Below the pieces are notes generated by a model that did no database searches, had not been told where the DNA came from, and saw only the letters and a list, made by a program, of their open reading frames with translations. This document shows, one piece after another, positions 31,591 through 42,942 of a stretch of 64,000 nt of DNA (position 1 is the first letter of the stretch; the number at the start of each line of letters is the position of its first letter). Source of the DNA: Picocystis sp. L7. Taxonomy: Eukaryota; Chlorophyta; Picocystophyceae; Picocystales; Picocystaceae. The DNA lies in NCBI GenBank assembly GCA_020975725.1, contig QXJR01000019.1, positions 124,001 to 188,000 of the forward strand, written 5' to 3'. The translations under genes and the position numbers were made by a program.

Positions 31591-32317
31591 TCGTTCCACT
31601 CCAGGCCGTGATCCAGGACGTCCATGCAAGCCACCTCCAGCTCGTGTCGGTGTCGGTGTTGTGGGTGTCGGTTTCCTGTCCCGTTTCCCTGGGTCGAAAC
31701 CACGGGTCTTTCTTTCTCTTCCATGGAAAGGGGAAAGGGAGACGGTTCAACCCACGTTTTGAAAGGGAGGAGACGTGTCCGATGGTGGGTTCGATCCCTC
31801 CCAGATCTCCCTCGCCCATCCTTCTGGGACGGGTGAAGGGACGCACACGAGGGGGGAAGGAATCCCCCACGTTGGGGGGGGTGTCTCTCTCCCAAGGAAG
31901 GGGACGAGGATCCGGGGAAAAGGGATCCCGTGTGGATCCTCCCTTCCTCGTTCCCTCGGTGAGCTCCGAGGGATGTCCCTTCCCCTCGGACGTGGTCGAA
32001 TGGTAGGACAGGCCCGCCCCTGGAGCAAACGAGGAAGGGAAGGGTCCATCGTGTCCATGAGGATCCTAAGACCCCCATGGGAGGGGAGGGAACCCACACA
32101 GACACGTGTTCCAACCATCCAGGGGCTGAGGGTCATGGGAACCTCCATACACACGTGAAAGAAAGAAAAAGAAAAAAGTAGAAACATGCAGTAACACAAA
32201 AGACACAAAAAGGGGATGGTGTGGGAAACCATACAACCAAACCAAAATCCACACCTACAAAATCGGGGACACGGGCGCAACAGGTACTGCACACCCATGA
32301 AATACAACACGGAACCG
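31591..32317. other. Spacer between VPS13 3' end and TRAPPC13 start
   Basis: 727 bp holding the VPS13 3' UTR (AT-rich right part) and the TRAPPC13 promoter (G-rich left part). CACGTG occurs at about 32103 and 32152. No gene. Confidence 0.5.
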
Positions 32318-35300
32318 TCATGAACGGCGAAACCAAGAAAACCTGCGTTTGGGAGGCGTAGCAACCGCCAATGCAGAGTCCTCACCAGACTTGGAAGACG
32401 TTCGACCCAGAAGCTGACGCACAGCACGACGCATGCCCCCACGTACGAACGCAGCAGCGATCTCCCAATACTTTTCTGTCGCCGCTTGACGGCATTCGGA
32501 TAACACAGCAGCTGCCAACTGGAAGGGAGGCCTCAAAGCACGCTGCACCCTCACACTTGGGAGTGAAAGAGGGACATCGTCTGCAGAAATCCCTCGCATC
32601 TGCACAGACAAAGTCACGGAAGAGCGCTCAATACGCAAGTCTTCTACGTATACAAACTCGGCAAAACGATCTTCCATAAAGTGAGGACCGTCATTCATGG
32701 TGAAATCTGACGCCAGCCTCTGTCGAAGCTCTAATGCAATTTGTGGCATAATGCCCCGGTCTACAAATTCAGGTGTTTCATCTGTGTCCCAAGAGAGGCC
32801 CTCTGACCAGCTCTCTGCAATGTAGCGAAGCCTAGTAATGCCCTTCTCATCAATGGACACCTCGAGGTCGGGAAAGCGTAGAGAAATGAGCTTGAAGAGA
32901 GAGGTTCCACCAGGATCGGCTTCCCTGAGCTTCTGTTCCACAGCAAGCCGCAGAATGCCTCCAGTCCCAGACTTGCTGCTAGCAATCACGGGAAAACGGG
33001 TCTGAGCCGAGCGGTGTTCAATCTGCAGCCGTCCAACCAGTGCCTGCATGATGCGTCTGTTCTTCCTCGTGTCACAGCTTAGCTGAACAGAACCAAGCTC
33101 TGTATAAAGAACTGGATAGAGATGCTGCCCATTGCTATCAGTGTGCTTGCGCTGTTCAGGTTTCTCCATAAGTAATTCAATACGAACGCTCTCAACTTTG
33201 GCCATGACAAGAAAAGAGCCTAACTCTTTTGGTGGTGTACTGATGGCTCTTGACCCATCATCGCTCTCTTTCACTAGTTCGCCAGTAGGAGAAACGGGGC
33301 CGTTTACTTCTAACACAAAGCTTCCCTTCTCAGGAACTACCCGCAGTTCCAATTGTGAGCCCTGTGTTCGCCCAGCCAGAAGTTTAGTTGTTTCTGCCTC
33401 TAAGTTGTGCATGTCGATGAGGGCAACAATGCTTGGGCGAGAGCTGCCAAACTGCCATTGGCATGGCCAGACACGTAGAGTCGGAGCTGCACACGGATCC
33501 TGCCACACAATGTCGACATGGCTTTGAGCATCAACAACCTCTACTTCGCTTCCAAAAGGAAGCTCCTGACAAAATGCCAGCGCTATACTACTGTGGTTCG
33601 AGATGCGATACATGCCCCTGCACTGCGAAGTGAACTCCTGAACATGGACAATTTGCGTAGCAGATTCACTTGGTGACTCCAAGACAATCTGATACTTTGG
33701 CCATTGAGGCATATCTCTGCCTTCTATGGGAAGCCTCAAAAGCACGGATCCTGTATCATAAGGTGAAAATGGAACGGAAGGTTGACCATCCGGTTTGCTG
33801 ACAGCAAGCCTGGTTTGTGTGAGCTCGCCTTCAAGATAGCAAGGTTCTGCAGTATTTGATGGCAGGCTAGGCAATAAAGGACAAAAAGTGGCACTAGCAG
33901 TATCAGTATTGGCATTTCTGCCCTCTGCAGAATAAGTACTGCTACCAGCTGGAACATCCAACTGCCAAATTTTGAGCTCTTCACCTGTTGCATTATGCAC
34001 AATGCACTGGGGACTTAAAATGAACACTTGACTATCTTTAAATATGTTGCGTTCAGGTCTTGAGAGCCCAAGAGCAACATGAATAGGATGGGTGTAAACC
34101 AACTTGGGACCGACCGATAGGCTGTCATTGGTGAGAATAGACGAAAGTGCATCGCTTGAACCTGCCATCCTAAGCGCAATGTCCAAGCTAGATCCAATCG
34201 GCTGGAACTCGCTTACAATGCTTGGACGCTCGTGCGGCTGTGTCACAAAGGACTGGCTGTTTGCTCCCAGAGTCGCTTCTGCAGCTTCTTTGCCGCCTTG
34301 CCATTCCTGGTCTAACAAGGCAGCAACATCTGCATTCTGGTTCTGCAGGTGACACTCAAGGGGGAAGCCGCACATGTTCACAATCCAAAATGAAGACCAT
34401 ATCTTAGCAACGACTGTATTGTGCTCGTAGTGGTAATCTACTGACAGATTAACATAGAGAAGCCCATTAGGGTGATCAACGGATGCAACAGAAAGGGTTT
34501 GCTCTGCTTTCTCAAGAGGTACCGGAGAAAAGTTTGACCAGGAAGGGTTCCCTCCTGGGCTGCCCAGGCAAAACCGCAGGAACAAATTCCTGAATATTTC
34601 CACCTCGTCTACACTGGCAATCTCTCCAGACTGGAGTGAAGCGCTTGCGCTCTGGGGATTGACATCGCTGAGGAGCGACCTGCCTCCTAAAACCCGTGTC
34701 TTAACCTTCTCAGGGGGCACAGGAAGCCCCAGCAGCTCAACCCCTACATCTTCAGGAAGAGCATTGCATAGTAGAATAGGTGGAGTTAACTCTAGAGTAA
34801 CAGTCTTGCATTTCCGCACATTCTGAAGAGCTTCCACAACGGCACCTGGTTCAGGACATGGATTCATGAAGCATGACATCTTCCAGGACAAGTAGGCATT
34901 GGCTTCAAAAAACTTGTAGGCAACCTCACTGGGTGAAGCCTTCAGGTTGACCGAGAAATGCACCGGCTCCATTTGAAGTGAGCCTGTTTCAGAGGAAGGC
35001 ATCCTGTGTGAAAACGAGTAGGGAAGATCCTTCTCCTCAACTCTTTTGAGTTCAAGAAATTTTCCATGGACCCAATGCTCCGGCTTTAATTTACTGCACA
35101 ATTCTGCAGGAAGGATGCAAAGACTCTTGTCAGTGTGTGCTAACACAGGGAAGGGCAAACATTCTCCTGGTTGGAAGTTTCCTAGCACTTCAACGTTTTC
35201 AATAGGATGTTCAGACTCCTCTGTAGCTCCAGTGTGGACAAGGGCTCCACAAAGTGAAGTGGACGTAAGATTTGTCACGACCAGATGTGGAAGAATGCAA

Positions 35301-38300
35301 GTGACCATACTACCATTTTCTACGATAGTCTGCAGGGTGAGTCCTGAAAGAATTCCATCTTGCTGTGATTCATCAGAAGTAGATGTGGGGGAAAGGAAAT
35401 ACACTTTAGATCCTACCCTGTCAAGTCTCACATTTTCAATGCCCCGACAGCCATCAAAAAACAAACTACCACATGCTGATAGTGGAGGCTGGCCTGAGGA
35501 GAGAGAATCCAAATTATGCAGGTCAGCAACACCAAAAATCTCAGAATAGTTGAGTTTCAACTCTGACCTTCCAGCAAGAGGAAAACTGGAACCACGAATC
35601 GTGCAACCCAGATTACTAGCTGTCAAGTTTCTAATTGTGAAAGGGTAAAACTGCTTGTTATTTGAAGTTTCCAGTGTAGGGGATTTGCCAACTTCTATTG
35701 CTTCGTCTGAGAAAACTGCAGAAAGCCTCTGGTCTTTGCTCCAAGACTTTGCAACCAAGCTAAGACTGTTTAAGAAAGTAGAGCTGATTTTGAAGGATGC
35801 GCGATTAGACTCAATTTGAAGGAAAGTCTGCAAGCTTTTCCCTACATCCTCCCCTGTCTTGCCCTTGGATGCTGGACCTATCTGCAGCTTGGCCTCAAAA
35901 TTCCAGGGCTCTAAGAAGATGCTCCAATGTGCAAGGTAGTACTCGTAGGTTTCAACCTGCATGGAAAGATCCAAATACACATTAGTTGTACTGTTGCTGT
36001 TGCTTGCTTGTGCGTTCAAGTAGTGAAAAGTTGTTCGTGCCAAGGGTATCCACTTGTTCCCAAAGTCATCAATCACAATCATCTGAGACCCTTGCAAAGA
36101 GATGGTCGCGTTAATGGTGTCCTCAACTAAGGAAGTGCCAAGATCGGTACTGTTTGCCTCAATGGCAACATCTTTCTTTGTAATTTTTTGCTGGTTGGAA
36201 AGAAGCTTTGCTGCTGTTGCTAGAAGTACAAAGTCTTCATAGGACACCATGAGCCGTACAGGACTTACAGACAAGGTGTATTTCTGGACACGCTTTCCCA
36301 TTGTAGCCGATCCTCCCTTCCAAGCAAACTCTACCGTAAAGGGGCTGACAATGTCCCGTGTGCCTTTATCTTGCACCCCATCACCCGTGACCATGCCAAA
36401 GCTGCTCTGCCTTGAAGCTCCTTTTAAACTTAGGCTCCGAAGGCCAGCATCTAGCAGGACTTCTTCCAAGAGAGAACAGTATGTAGCTGTCAAATCTCCC
36501 TTTGCCAAAAAGCCCTGCTCCGCTCCACAGGGGATGAAAATCTTGCAGGATGGCAACTGTAACTTGATGGACAAGCCAGACACTATGTTGGGAGCTTCAA
36601 CTCCATACCTCAAGACTTCCTCTTCTTCTGAAGAGAACCTAGTGGGACAAGGTGTACCTGAAAAAGCAGACCCTAAATACCCAAGAATAGAAAGAAGAAA
36701 GCCTTTGTCGCCGTCCATGGTTGGTTCTGCAAAATTAACTCCTATTATGGTGTGCTTGTTCAATGACTGTTTTTCCATAAAGATGGCAAGAGCATTCGAA
36801 GATGGAAGATCACCATCCGCATTCCCAAACATAACAGCCAGTGATGGTGGGTGGGAAGCTTCAGAACCGATAGTGTTGAGGATCGTCATTTTCTTCATTA
36901 TTGCATCACACCTAGATAGAATCGGTGCATTGTCCTTTGATCCATCCTCCCTGAAGTTAACAAAGTTAATGGAAAAATCTTCACATTGTATCCTTGCCAG
37001 CTTCAAGGGATCCGAATCGTCGAGCCCAGATGCAAGAAGGGCATCAAGCTCAAGTTCACCTACTTGCAATGCAAAAATCATTTGAGCAGGCCAAGACGCG
37101 GTATACTCTGGACCTTGAACTTCATGAGCCATCAGAGAAGAGAGTCCATGCTCCAAGTTGGGAATTTTCCTGGCGGTTACCTTCTCATCACCTGCAAATA
37201 TCGACTGCTCGGCTAGATTTCCACCCAAAATACCAAGCAGCAAGTTCAACTGATAATCGGATGCGCACAATTTAATCGATGGGACAGATGCCAAGATAGA
37301 GATCGATGCAACTGATGAGGGGGGCTCGGCTTCAGCAGACAAGAACGGAATGCTCACATCAACATTCAAGTCAAATATGGAAGAGAGTAGACTTGACACC
37401 TCCATACACTGGGTGTCAATGCGACAACCTGTCAAAGAGAGACCCCACTGCTGCATGCATCTCCCTTCATCTTCAGCGCATTGAGCCTCTAATTCAAGTT
37501 TTTCGATGCCGCTCAACCCCTCCTTTATTTCGGAATCCCCGCAAGCACTGTCCATACTGAAGGAGTTTTTGGCGGAAAGTCGGGTTAGACTGACTTCAAG
37601 CAATTCACTCGATGTAGAACAGCGAGGAATTTGGAGGCACGGGGCGATCAGTTCCACTGTTGTGTTCATTTTTCTTTTTCTAACATGTAGCATTTCAAGT
37701 GTTCCAGACGCTTTTGTTTCTTGGCTTTCTGGGGTCAGTAGGCTGTCTGAATCAGTGCTACCAACAGGTATCCATCTTGCATTCAGGAACACATCTTGAA
37801 CAAAACGCATCAAGGCCACAATACGCGGGTTTTGCAGGGTGATATGTACCCTGCTGCCAAAACCAGGAAACATGAGGCTCATAGGATCAAATGATTCGTA
37901 CTCCAAAACAAAGGCACGGCCTGCTTGCTCGCCAGTAGACACCACATTTCCGTGAACTTTGCCTTGGGGTGAAGCATCGACAACATAGAAAGAGCTCATT
38001 TCAATATGAGCCATGCTGCCTTCCGCCGAGGTAGAACCAGTGGCACCATACACGCCATTTGCAGTGATGCTGCTGAGTTTGTTGTCGTGTTTATCAAGCA
38101 AGAGCAACTCGAGACTTTCCAGTTCAAAAGAAATCTGAGATGGTTTGGATTCTTTTTCCGACGCCATCTGGGAGGCGGCAGAAGTTGGGTCATTATTGCG
38201 CACATATTCTGAAAGTGCTTCAGCACATGAAAGCGAGCATGAAGATACCACACAACCGTCCTCGGGTTTCTTTCTTACTGCTTGTGATGGACTTTGCAAA

Positions 38301-41300
38301 TGACCATGGTAATGTTCACCACTTTCTTCTAAAGATGATTCGCCATGAGAAAGATTTCCAGATTCCACCATCCCCACCATACGAATGGTCAGGCCACGCT
38401 CGTTCCTCATCTTATTCACTGCGAGTTGATTCGTTTTAAAAGCTGCTAGCGATTTATTGCCACCGGTCCAAGTGCTTGCCACAACATTTCGGACTAAATA
38501 CGCTGTTTCCAAAACTTGCGGTGAAATCCGTAAAGTAATCTTTCCAAGTGAAAACTTTCCACCCTGCTCATGTTCTAGAGTGCTGCTACTTATGGTAGAT
38601 AAGGCAGGCTTGCCTTCAGAGGCTATACTAAAAATGGAAACCTGTACTTGGTCTTTTGATGCAATTGCATTCATGCTCATGATTTGAAAATCAGAGTTGA
38701 TGCTTCCAGGAATGGAACCTTTGGTCGTGAACCGGGCTCCACTTAAAGCCAGCCTAACACAAGAGTAAGATGAACACCTGTACATTTCTTCATCGCTTAT
38801 TGTCAGCTCTATGGACACATTCTTCACCTCTACACTGAGAGCAAACACGAAAACCCGTTCTGTGTGCTTTTTCCATGACTTAGCTTCCAATTGCTTCTCC
38901 TCTCCTTCCATAGCTTGGTGAGCCCTCTTGTATGCTTCGGCAATCTCTGTCACTTGGTCTACGATCTTCTTCCCTGAGGACCTTGAAGCTTTCTTCACAA
39001 GTGCTTTGTTCTGAGACTTTTGCAGTTGCTCAAACCATTGTGGATGTGTCTTGCTACCAGCAAACACACGAATTCTCCTTGACATGTCTTGATCGCGTCC
39101 TGATTGACCAGGGTCAGGCTCCAAACCTATGATGGGCAGGTCATCTCCCTCCCTTTCCTGTGTAAGAGTGACATGCATCAGGTCCACGGCTGACTCTACG
39201 GACTCACTGTGTTGGTACTGCAAAAACTCGAGCTTGTGGCCGTGGAGCACGACCCATTTCCACTTCCAGTCTGTTTTACCCTCGCTGACAAGCAGATAAC
39301 CTTCTATTTTTCTCTTCCATTGCGATGTGGCCGGGACAGGAGGTTCGCGCCAGTGGGAGCTGGCCCACGAGCTCACAATTACTGCGCTTTCCTGGGCTTC
39401 AGCCAAACTGCAGGCAAATTTTGCGTCTTGAAAGCGCACAGTAGCACTCAGGTTTGTCTCTTGCCCAGCATGCTCCTCTTTAGCATGCACAGGCAGGAGC
39501 AAGGTGCTCGTGGAAGCAACGTTCATGTGGAATAATCCAGTTGCAGGTCCCGTGACGCTTCCCAATTCAGCCAGCTCCTTCGTTGAAAACCGGCAAAGAA
39601 GGACGCTCATCCCTCTAATTCCTAGGCGGTACCGATTCGAGAATTTTGAAACACCCTGCAATGTAGACTTTCCCTCTACAACCTCTGTCTCCAGCTGAAG
39701 GTGTCCCATTTTGTAAACCAAAACCTTGTGCTCGGAGGCATCGGAGACTGCAAGGCTAACAGCGGCCATGCCATGCCTTTGAGGCAAATAAAGCTGCGGG
39801 CCTTCAACATCTGCATTTACTTTCACACTGCCAACTACACCAAGGAAAGACATGACCGGGCCCAGCGCAGTGGATTCTTCCTCTACCGGTGCATCTATCT
39901 GGTGATCTGTGCTGCTCCCACGCTGTTGGGAGAAGAAGCTGACAATGTGCTGCTCAAAGCTTGGGCTGAGAGAAAACTTCACCGACGCAGTTTTTACCTT
40001 GATATCTACCTTTGCCGGATAGGAAGACCAATTGGTAAGCAATTGAAAGCTTGCAGGCATCTGGGCAGGGGCATCGATGAGCGACTTAGCAGGGTACCTC
40101 AAAATCATGGCACCGTACGAGTCTCGCATCCAAGCGCCGGACAGCTGAAGCACAAGCATCGTTTGGCTTGGCTTGATCTGAACCATTGCTTTCCCTCCTT
40201 CCATCGCCATGCTTACCACCTGGTTCTTTCTCCTTTCATCTAGCAACTGTACAGCACCGGAGGATACCCTCAGCTCCAGCATCAGGTCCAATGCTTCATC
40301 GGTCTCCTCAAACTCACTGGCATCAAAAGGAGCTCCCAACCCCTTGGAGCGATCCTCACCCTCCGGTTGCTCGCCTGTTTCTCCCAGAGCCTCCAGCACC
40401 TCTTGGATTTCATCCTCTGTGAATACTTCTGTATCCACCGCCTTGCTCTTTCCCGTCACCCAGTCCCACCACGACCTGGAATCCTTCTCAGGCTGCAAGG
40501 GTGCGGTGTCTTGGTTCGCATCGACCGGATCCTTGTTATACTCAAGCTCAGTCAAGTCAGCACTTATACTGGCTCGTTGCTCTGCGCGTTTTTTTCGTGC
40601 CTGACTCCTCCAATACACGATCTGCTCATAAGTCCTACCCTCTTCGAGCTTCTGGAGCTGCTTTTGGACCTCCTCCGGCACCTTCCCCTGCACCCTGGGT
40701 GCGTTGTAAGCCTGAATGTACTTTTCTTCTGCCACTTTCCTCTCCAGCATTTCCTTGGGGTTCCACCACGCCTTTCTCCTGCGTATATCATCCAAGACAA
40801 GCCTTCCCGCGTACTGCCACCACGCGACGGGCGCGTCAGAGCTTGTCAATGGCCTTCTCAATGGACGGTAGGGGCGGTGATGCAACATGACATCGGAAAC
40901 ATGGGCGAGGATAGCAGCCTGGGCTTTGTCTGCCACCACCTGTCCTTTCTGGATATCCAGCATGAGGGACTTGGCAGGGAGGGCCTTCTTTCGGGTGTGC
41001 GGGGAATCTTCTTCCAGCTGATCCTTCCCTTCCTCTCGTTTCCAAGGATCGATATAGCTGAACTTGGCCAGTGCAGTGGCAGGAGTGACGAGCTGGTGCA
41101 GTTGATTTTCGGCGCCGAGCACATGCAGAGCAAGCCCTTCTAGGGTGGCTTCCTTGCACAGCCTCCCAGGCATGTCTAGTTCCATGTCTAGATCTCTTTC
41201 CAGGCTTAGGTTCCCCACCACAACCCTTGTGGTTTCTCCTTTCCACGGATCTATGTACACGAGCTGTAGGTTGTGCACCAGCACGTGCAGGTTGGTGACC

Positions 41301-41812
41301 AGGGCATGGGCCACCGCTTGCATCCTGCCGGCCCGTTTTTTCTTGTCGCTGTCTTTTTTCTTCGGATCCCCTTCTTCATCTCCTTCCTCCCCACTCTTGC
41401 TGGTCCCGCTCTTGTTTCTTTGTGCCGCTATTTCCAACGCTTCTTCCTTGTCCCTGGCCACCTCCCACTGTTGGAGCCTCTCCTGCAGCAGCACGTGTTT
41501 CACTTTGGCGCTGGTTTCGTCGTCCCAATCTGCTTCGGTGGTCCTGGGCCTGACATGGAGCACCACATCGGAGAGGGTGATCCTGAACGCGCTTTTGCTG
41601 ATCCATTCCACGCCCACCGTCTTGGCCACACCTTCTCCTTCAGCGGTCACCGGAAGGCTCAAGGCGTCCAAGCACGCGGATTGGATACGCACGTCTCGCG
41701 CGCTGAGTCCCCAGTCGGACACCGACAGCTGTTTTTCGTCCACCAGGATCCATTTCTCCAGATGGGAGGAGAGCACCCAAGACACCAACCGACGTTTCAA
41801 TCGATCGAACAT
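32318..41812 (-). CDS. VPS13: VPS13-family bridge-like lipid transfer protein, intronless
   Basis: 3164 residues in one uninterrupted frame from the ATG at 41812. The first ~115 residues are a Chorein_N domain (MFDRLKRRLVSWVLSSHLEKWIL, then LSVSDWGLSARDVRI). A PH-like domain sits at about 832-940 (IEGYLLVSEGKTDWKWKWVVL). A long series of beta-rich repeats forms the presumed hydrophobic groove. The VPS13 adaptor-binding/SHR-BD region lies at about 2300-2490 (FFEANAYLSWKMS to MCGFPLECHL), followed by APT1-like and C-terminal segments ending RRFSWFRRS. VPS13 proteins bridge organelle membranes and move bulk glycerolipids from the ER. Plant VPS13s (for example At1g48090) are often 3500-4200 residues, so this one is rather compact. 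A PH domain inside the groove region is a plant-type feature. The base composition falls strongly from start to end of the gene. Confidence 0.92.
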   Translation of the reverse strand: MFDRLKRRLVSWVLSSHLEKWILVDEKQLSVSDWGLSARDVRIQSACLDALSLPVTAEGEGVAKTVGVEWISKSAFRITLSDVVLHVRPRTTEADWDDETSAKVKHVLLQERLQQWEVARDKEEALEIAAQRNKSGTSKSGEEGDEEGDPKKKDSDKKKRAGRMQAVAHALVTNLHVLVHNLQLVYIDPWKGETTRVVVGNLSLERDLDMELDMPGRLCKEATLEGLALHVLGAENQLHQLVTPATALAKFSYIDPWKREEGKDQLEEDSPHTRKKALPAKSLMLDIQKGQVVADKAQAAILAHVSDVMLHHRPYRPLRRPLTSSDAPVAWWQYAGRLVLDDIRRRKAWWNPKEMLERKVAEEKYIQAYNAPRVQGKVPEEVQKQLQKLEEGRTYEQIVYWRSQARKKRAEQRASISADLTELEYNKDPVDANQDTAPLQPEKDSRSWWDWVTGKSKAVDTEVFTEDEIQEVLEALGETGEQPEGEDRSKGLGAPFDASEFEETDEALDLMLELRVSSGAVQLLDERRKNQVVSMAMEGGKAMVQIKPSQTMLVLQLSGAWMRDSYGAMILRYPAKSLIDAPAQMPASFQLLTNWSSYPAKVDIKVKTASVKFSLSPSFEQHIVSFFSQQRGSSTDHQIDAPVEEESTALGPVMSFLGVVGSVKVNADVEGPQLYLPQRHGMAAVSLAVSDASEHKVLVYKMGHLQLETEVVEGKSTLQGVSKFSNRYRLGIRGMSVLLCRFSTKELAELGSVTGPATGLFHMNVASTSTLLLPVHAKEEHAGQETNLSATVRFQDAKFACSLAEAQESAVIVSSWASSHWREPPVPATSQWKRKIEGYLLVSEGKTDWKWKWVVLHGHKLEFLQYQHSESVESAVDLMHVTLTQEREGDDLPIIGLEPDPGQSGRDQDMSRRIRVFAGSKTHPQWFEQLQKSQNKALVKKASRSSGKKIVDQVTEIAEAYKRAHQAMEGEEKQLEAKSWKKHTERVFVFALSVEVKNVSIELTISDEEMYRCSSYSCVRLALSGARFTTKGSIPGSINSDFQIMSMNAIASKDQVQVSIFSIASEGKPALSTISSSTLEHEQGGKFSLGKITLRISPQVLETAYLVRNVVASTWTGGNKSLAAFKTNQLAVNKMRNERGLTIRMVGMVESGNLSHGESSLEESGEHYHGHLQSPSQAVRKKPEDGCVVSSCSLSCAEALSEYVRNNDPTSAASQMASEKESKPSQISFELESLELLLLDKHDNKLSSITANGVYGATGSTSAEGSMAHIEMSSFYVVDASPQGKVHGNVVSTGEQAGRAFVLEYESFDPMSLMFPGFGSRVHITLQNPRIVALMRFVQDVFLNARWIPVGSTDSDSLLTPESQETKASGTLEMLHVRKRKMNTTVELIAPCLQIPRCSTSSELLEVSLTRLSAKNSFSMDSACGDSEIKEGLSGIEKLELEAQCAEDEGRCMQQWGLSLTGCRIDTQCMEVSSLLSSIFDLNVDVSIPFLSAEAEPPSSVASISILASVPSIKLCASDYQLNLLLGILGGNLAEQSIFAGDEKVTARKIPNLEHGLSSLMAHEVQGPEYTASWPAQMIFALQVGELELDALLASGLDDSDPLKLARIQCEDFSINFVNFREDGSKDNAPILSRCDAIMKKMTILNTIGSEASHPPSLAVMFGNADGDLPSSNALAIFMEKQSLNKHTIIGVNFAEPTMDGDKGFLLSILGYLGSAFSGTPCPTRFSSEEEEVLRYGVEAPNIVSGLSIKLQLPSCKIFIPCGAEQGFLAKGDLTATYCSLLEEVLLDAGLRSLSLKGASRQSSFGMVTGDGVQDKGTRDIVSPFTVEFAWKGGSATMGKRVQKYTLSVSPVRLMVSYEDFVLLATAAKLLSNQQKITKKDVAIEANSTDLGTSLVEDTINATISLQGSQMIVIDDFGNKWIPLARTTFHYLNAQASNSNSTTNVYLDLSMQVETYEYYLAHWSIFLEPWNFEAKLQIGPASKGKTGEDVGKSLQTFLQIESNRASFKISSTFLNSLSLVAKSWSKDQRLSAVFSDEAIEVGKSPTLETSNNKQFYPFTIRNLTASNLGCTIRGSSFPLAGRSELKLNYSEIFGVADLHNLDSLSSGQPPLSACGSLFFDGCRGIENVRLDRVGSKVYFLSPTSTSDESQQDGILSGLTLQTIVENGSMVTCILPHLVVTNLTSTSLCGALVHTGATEESEHPIENVEVLGNFQPGECLPFPVLAHTDKSLCILPAELCSKLKPEHWVHGKFLELKRVEEKDLPYSFSHRMPSSETGSLQMEPVHFSVNLKASPSEVAYKFFEANAYLSWKMSCFMNPCPEPGAVVEALQNVRKCKTVTLELTPPILLCNALPEDVGVELLGLPVPPEKVKTRVLGGRSLLSDVNPQSASASLQSGEIASVDEVEIFRNLFLRFCLGSPGGNPSWSNFSPVPLEKAEQTLSVASVDHPNGLLYVNLSVDYHYEHNTVVAKIWSSFWIVNMCGFPLECHLQNQNADVAALLDQEWQGGKEAAEATLGANSQSFVTQPHERPSIVSEFQPIGSSLDIALRMAGSSDALSSILTNDSLSVGPKLVYTHPIHVALGLSRPERNIFKDSQVFILSPQCIVHNATGEELKIWQLDVPAGSSTYSAEGRNANTDTASATFCPLLPSLPSNTAEPCYLEGELTQTRLAVSKPDGQPSVPFSPYDTGSVLLRLPIEGRDMPQWPKYQIVLESPSESATQIVHVQEFTSQCRGMYRISNHSSIALAFCQELPFGSEVEVVDAQSHVDIVWQDPCAAPTLRVWPCQWQFGSSRPSIVALIDMHNLEAETTKLLAGRTQGSQLELRVVPEKGSFVLEVNGPVSPTGELVKESDDGSRAISTPPKELGSFLVMAKVESVRIELLMEKPEQRKHTDSNGQHLYPVLYTELGSVQLSCDTRKNRRIMQALVGRLQIEHRSAQTRFPVIASSKSGTGGILRLAVEQKLREADPGGTSLFKLISLRFPDLEVSIDEKGITRLRYIAESWSEGLSWDTDETPEFVDRGIMPQIALELRQRLASDFTMNDGPHFMEDRFAEFVYVEDLRIERSSVTLSVQMRGISADDVPLSLPSVRVQRALRPPFQLAAAVLSECRQAATEKYWEIAAAFVRGGMRRAVRQLLGRTSSKSGEDSALAVATPPKRRFSWFRRS

Positions 41813-42942
41813 GGTTCAACCACAACCAGTGAGTGGTGGTGTTGGGTTCCTTCCCTGCTGGTGGCGGTGGCGTTCACCACGTGCACGACCAGCCGTCTTT
41901 CCTTCCACGTCCTTCCTCCGAAGGACCTTGTCGCATCCGAATGGACGAATGCTTCGCGACGAAGATCGCGCTTGTGTGCGTTTGCAGGCTTCGAAGCGAC
42001 GTTCCCACCCGCTCTTCCACGCCACGGATCTGCCTTTCCCCGCGCAACGGATCGATGGAACGCGGGTGTTCCGCCGATGGATCCCAGGAGGCGTCGATGG
42101 AGACCCAAAATCACGTTCGTGCCCCTTCGGATGCGGCGATGGCGGAACGGTGCGCGAACAAACGTCGCGACGATGCGCGCGAGGACGGCCACGTGCACGA
42201 GGGATGGGGGGAAAAGGGATCCCCACCAACCCTACCCCTACGAAGATCCAGTCAACGCCAGGAGGGAAACGCGCCGAGAGGGGAGGAGGGGAGGCAGGAT
42301 GCCCTCCCCCTCCCCTTCGAAGGAGTTTCTTCTCGAGGGCGAAGGGTGCGGTTTCGATCGAGATCCTTTCGATCGGAATCGATATCTTTCGAGAGAAGGT
42401 ATCGATGACCGGGGTTCTCGAGGGGATGGGTCCCTCCTTTCCAACCTTTCCTCCTGTTCAAGTGTTGTCCTCTTGGTTGATGCACCAGATAGGATCCACA
42501 AACGAAAGGAATAAAAAGGATTGAACAAAACGATGGACAACGTCGCTGGAACGAGAGGGGAGGTGGGACCTGAACACAGGGGACCCGTCCGCGTTCTCTG
42601 TCCAGGGTGGGTGAAAGTGCAACGTACGAATAGACAACGCCCAGGGAGGTCCAGCTGGAATATGCGGCCATGCGATGGTCTTCCCAACACCGACCTCGGG
42701 CCACGAGTGCATCGGATCCTACCGTGCGATGGAAAACGCCCGCTCTCGACAATGGACGCGTGGAAAACAAAGGCTGGACATGAAGGCCGTGCAAGGTTCG
42801 CACCAGCACTGGCATTATTTTGACACGTCTGCCTTGAAATCAAAGGCACCTTCTCTTTCTCCACCCCCTGCCCTTGCACGGGTCCTTGCACGGGTGCGGG
42901 CGGGAGTCGTTCGAGCGCGATGCTGCCAATCGTTCTGCACCA
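41813..42942. other. VPS13 promoter and 3' flank of the PX-ankyrin gene
   Basis: Very GC-rich. CACGTG occurs at 41878-41883 (about 66 bases before the VPS13 ATG) and 42190-42195. Around 42350-42410 there is a run of overlapping CGATCG/ATCGAT palindromic words. No gene. Confidence 0.45.
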
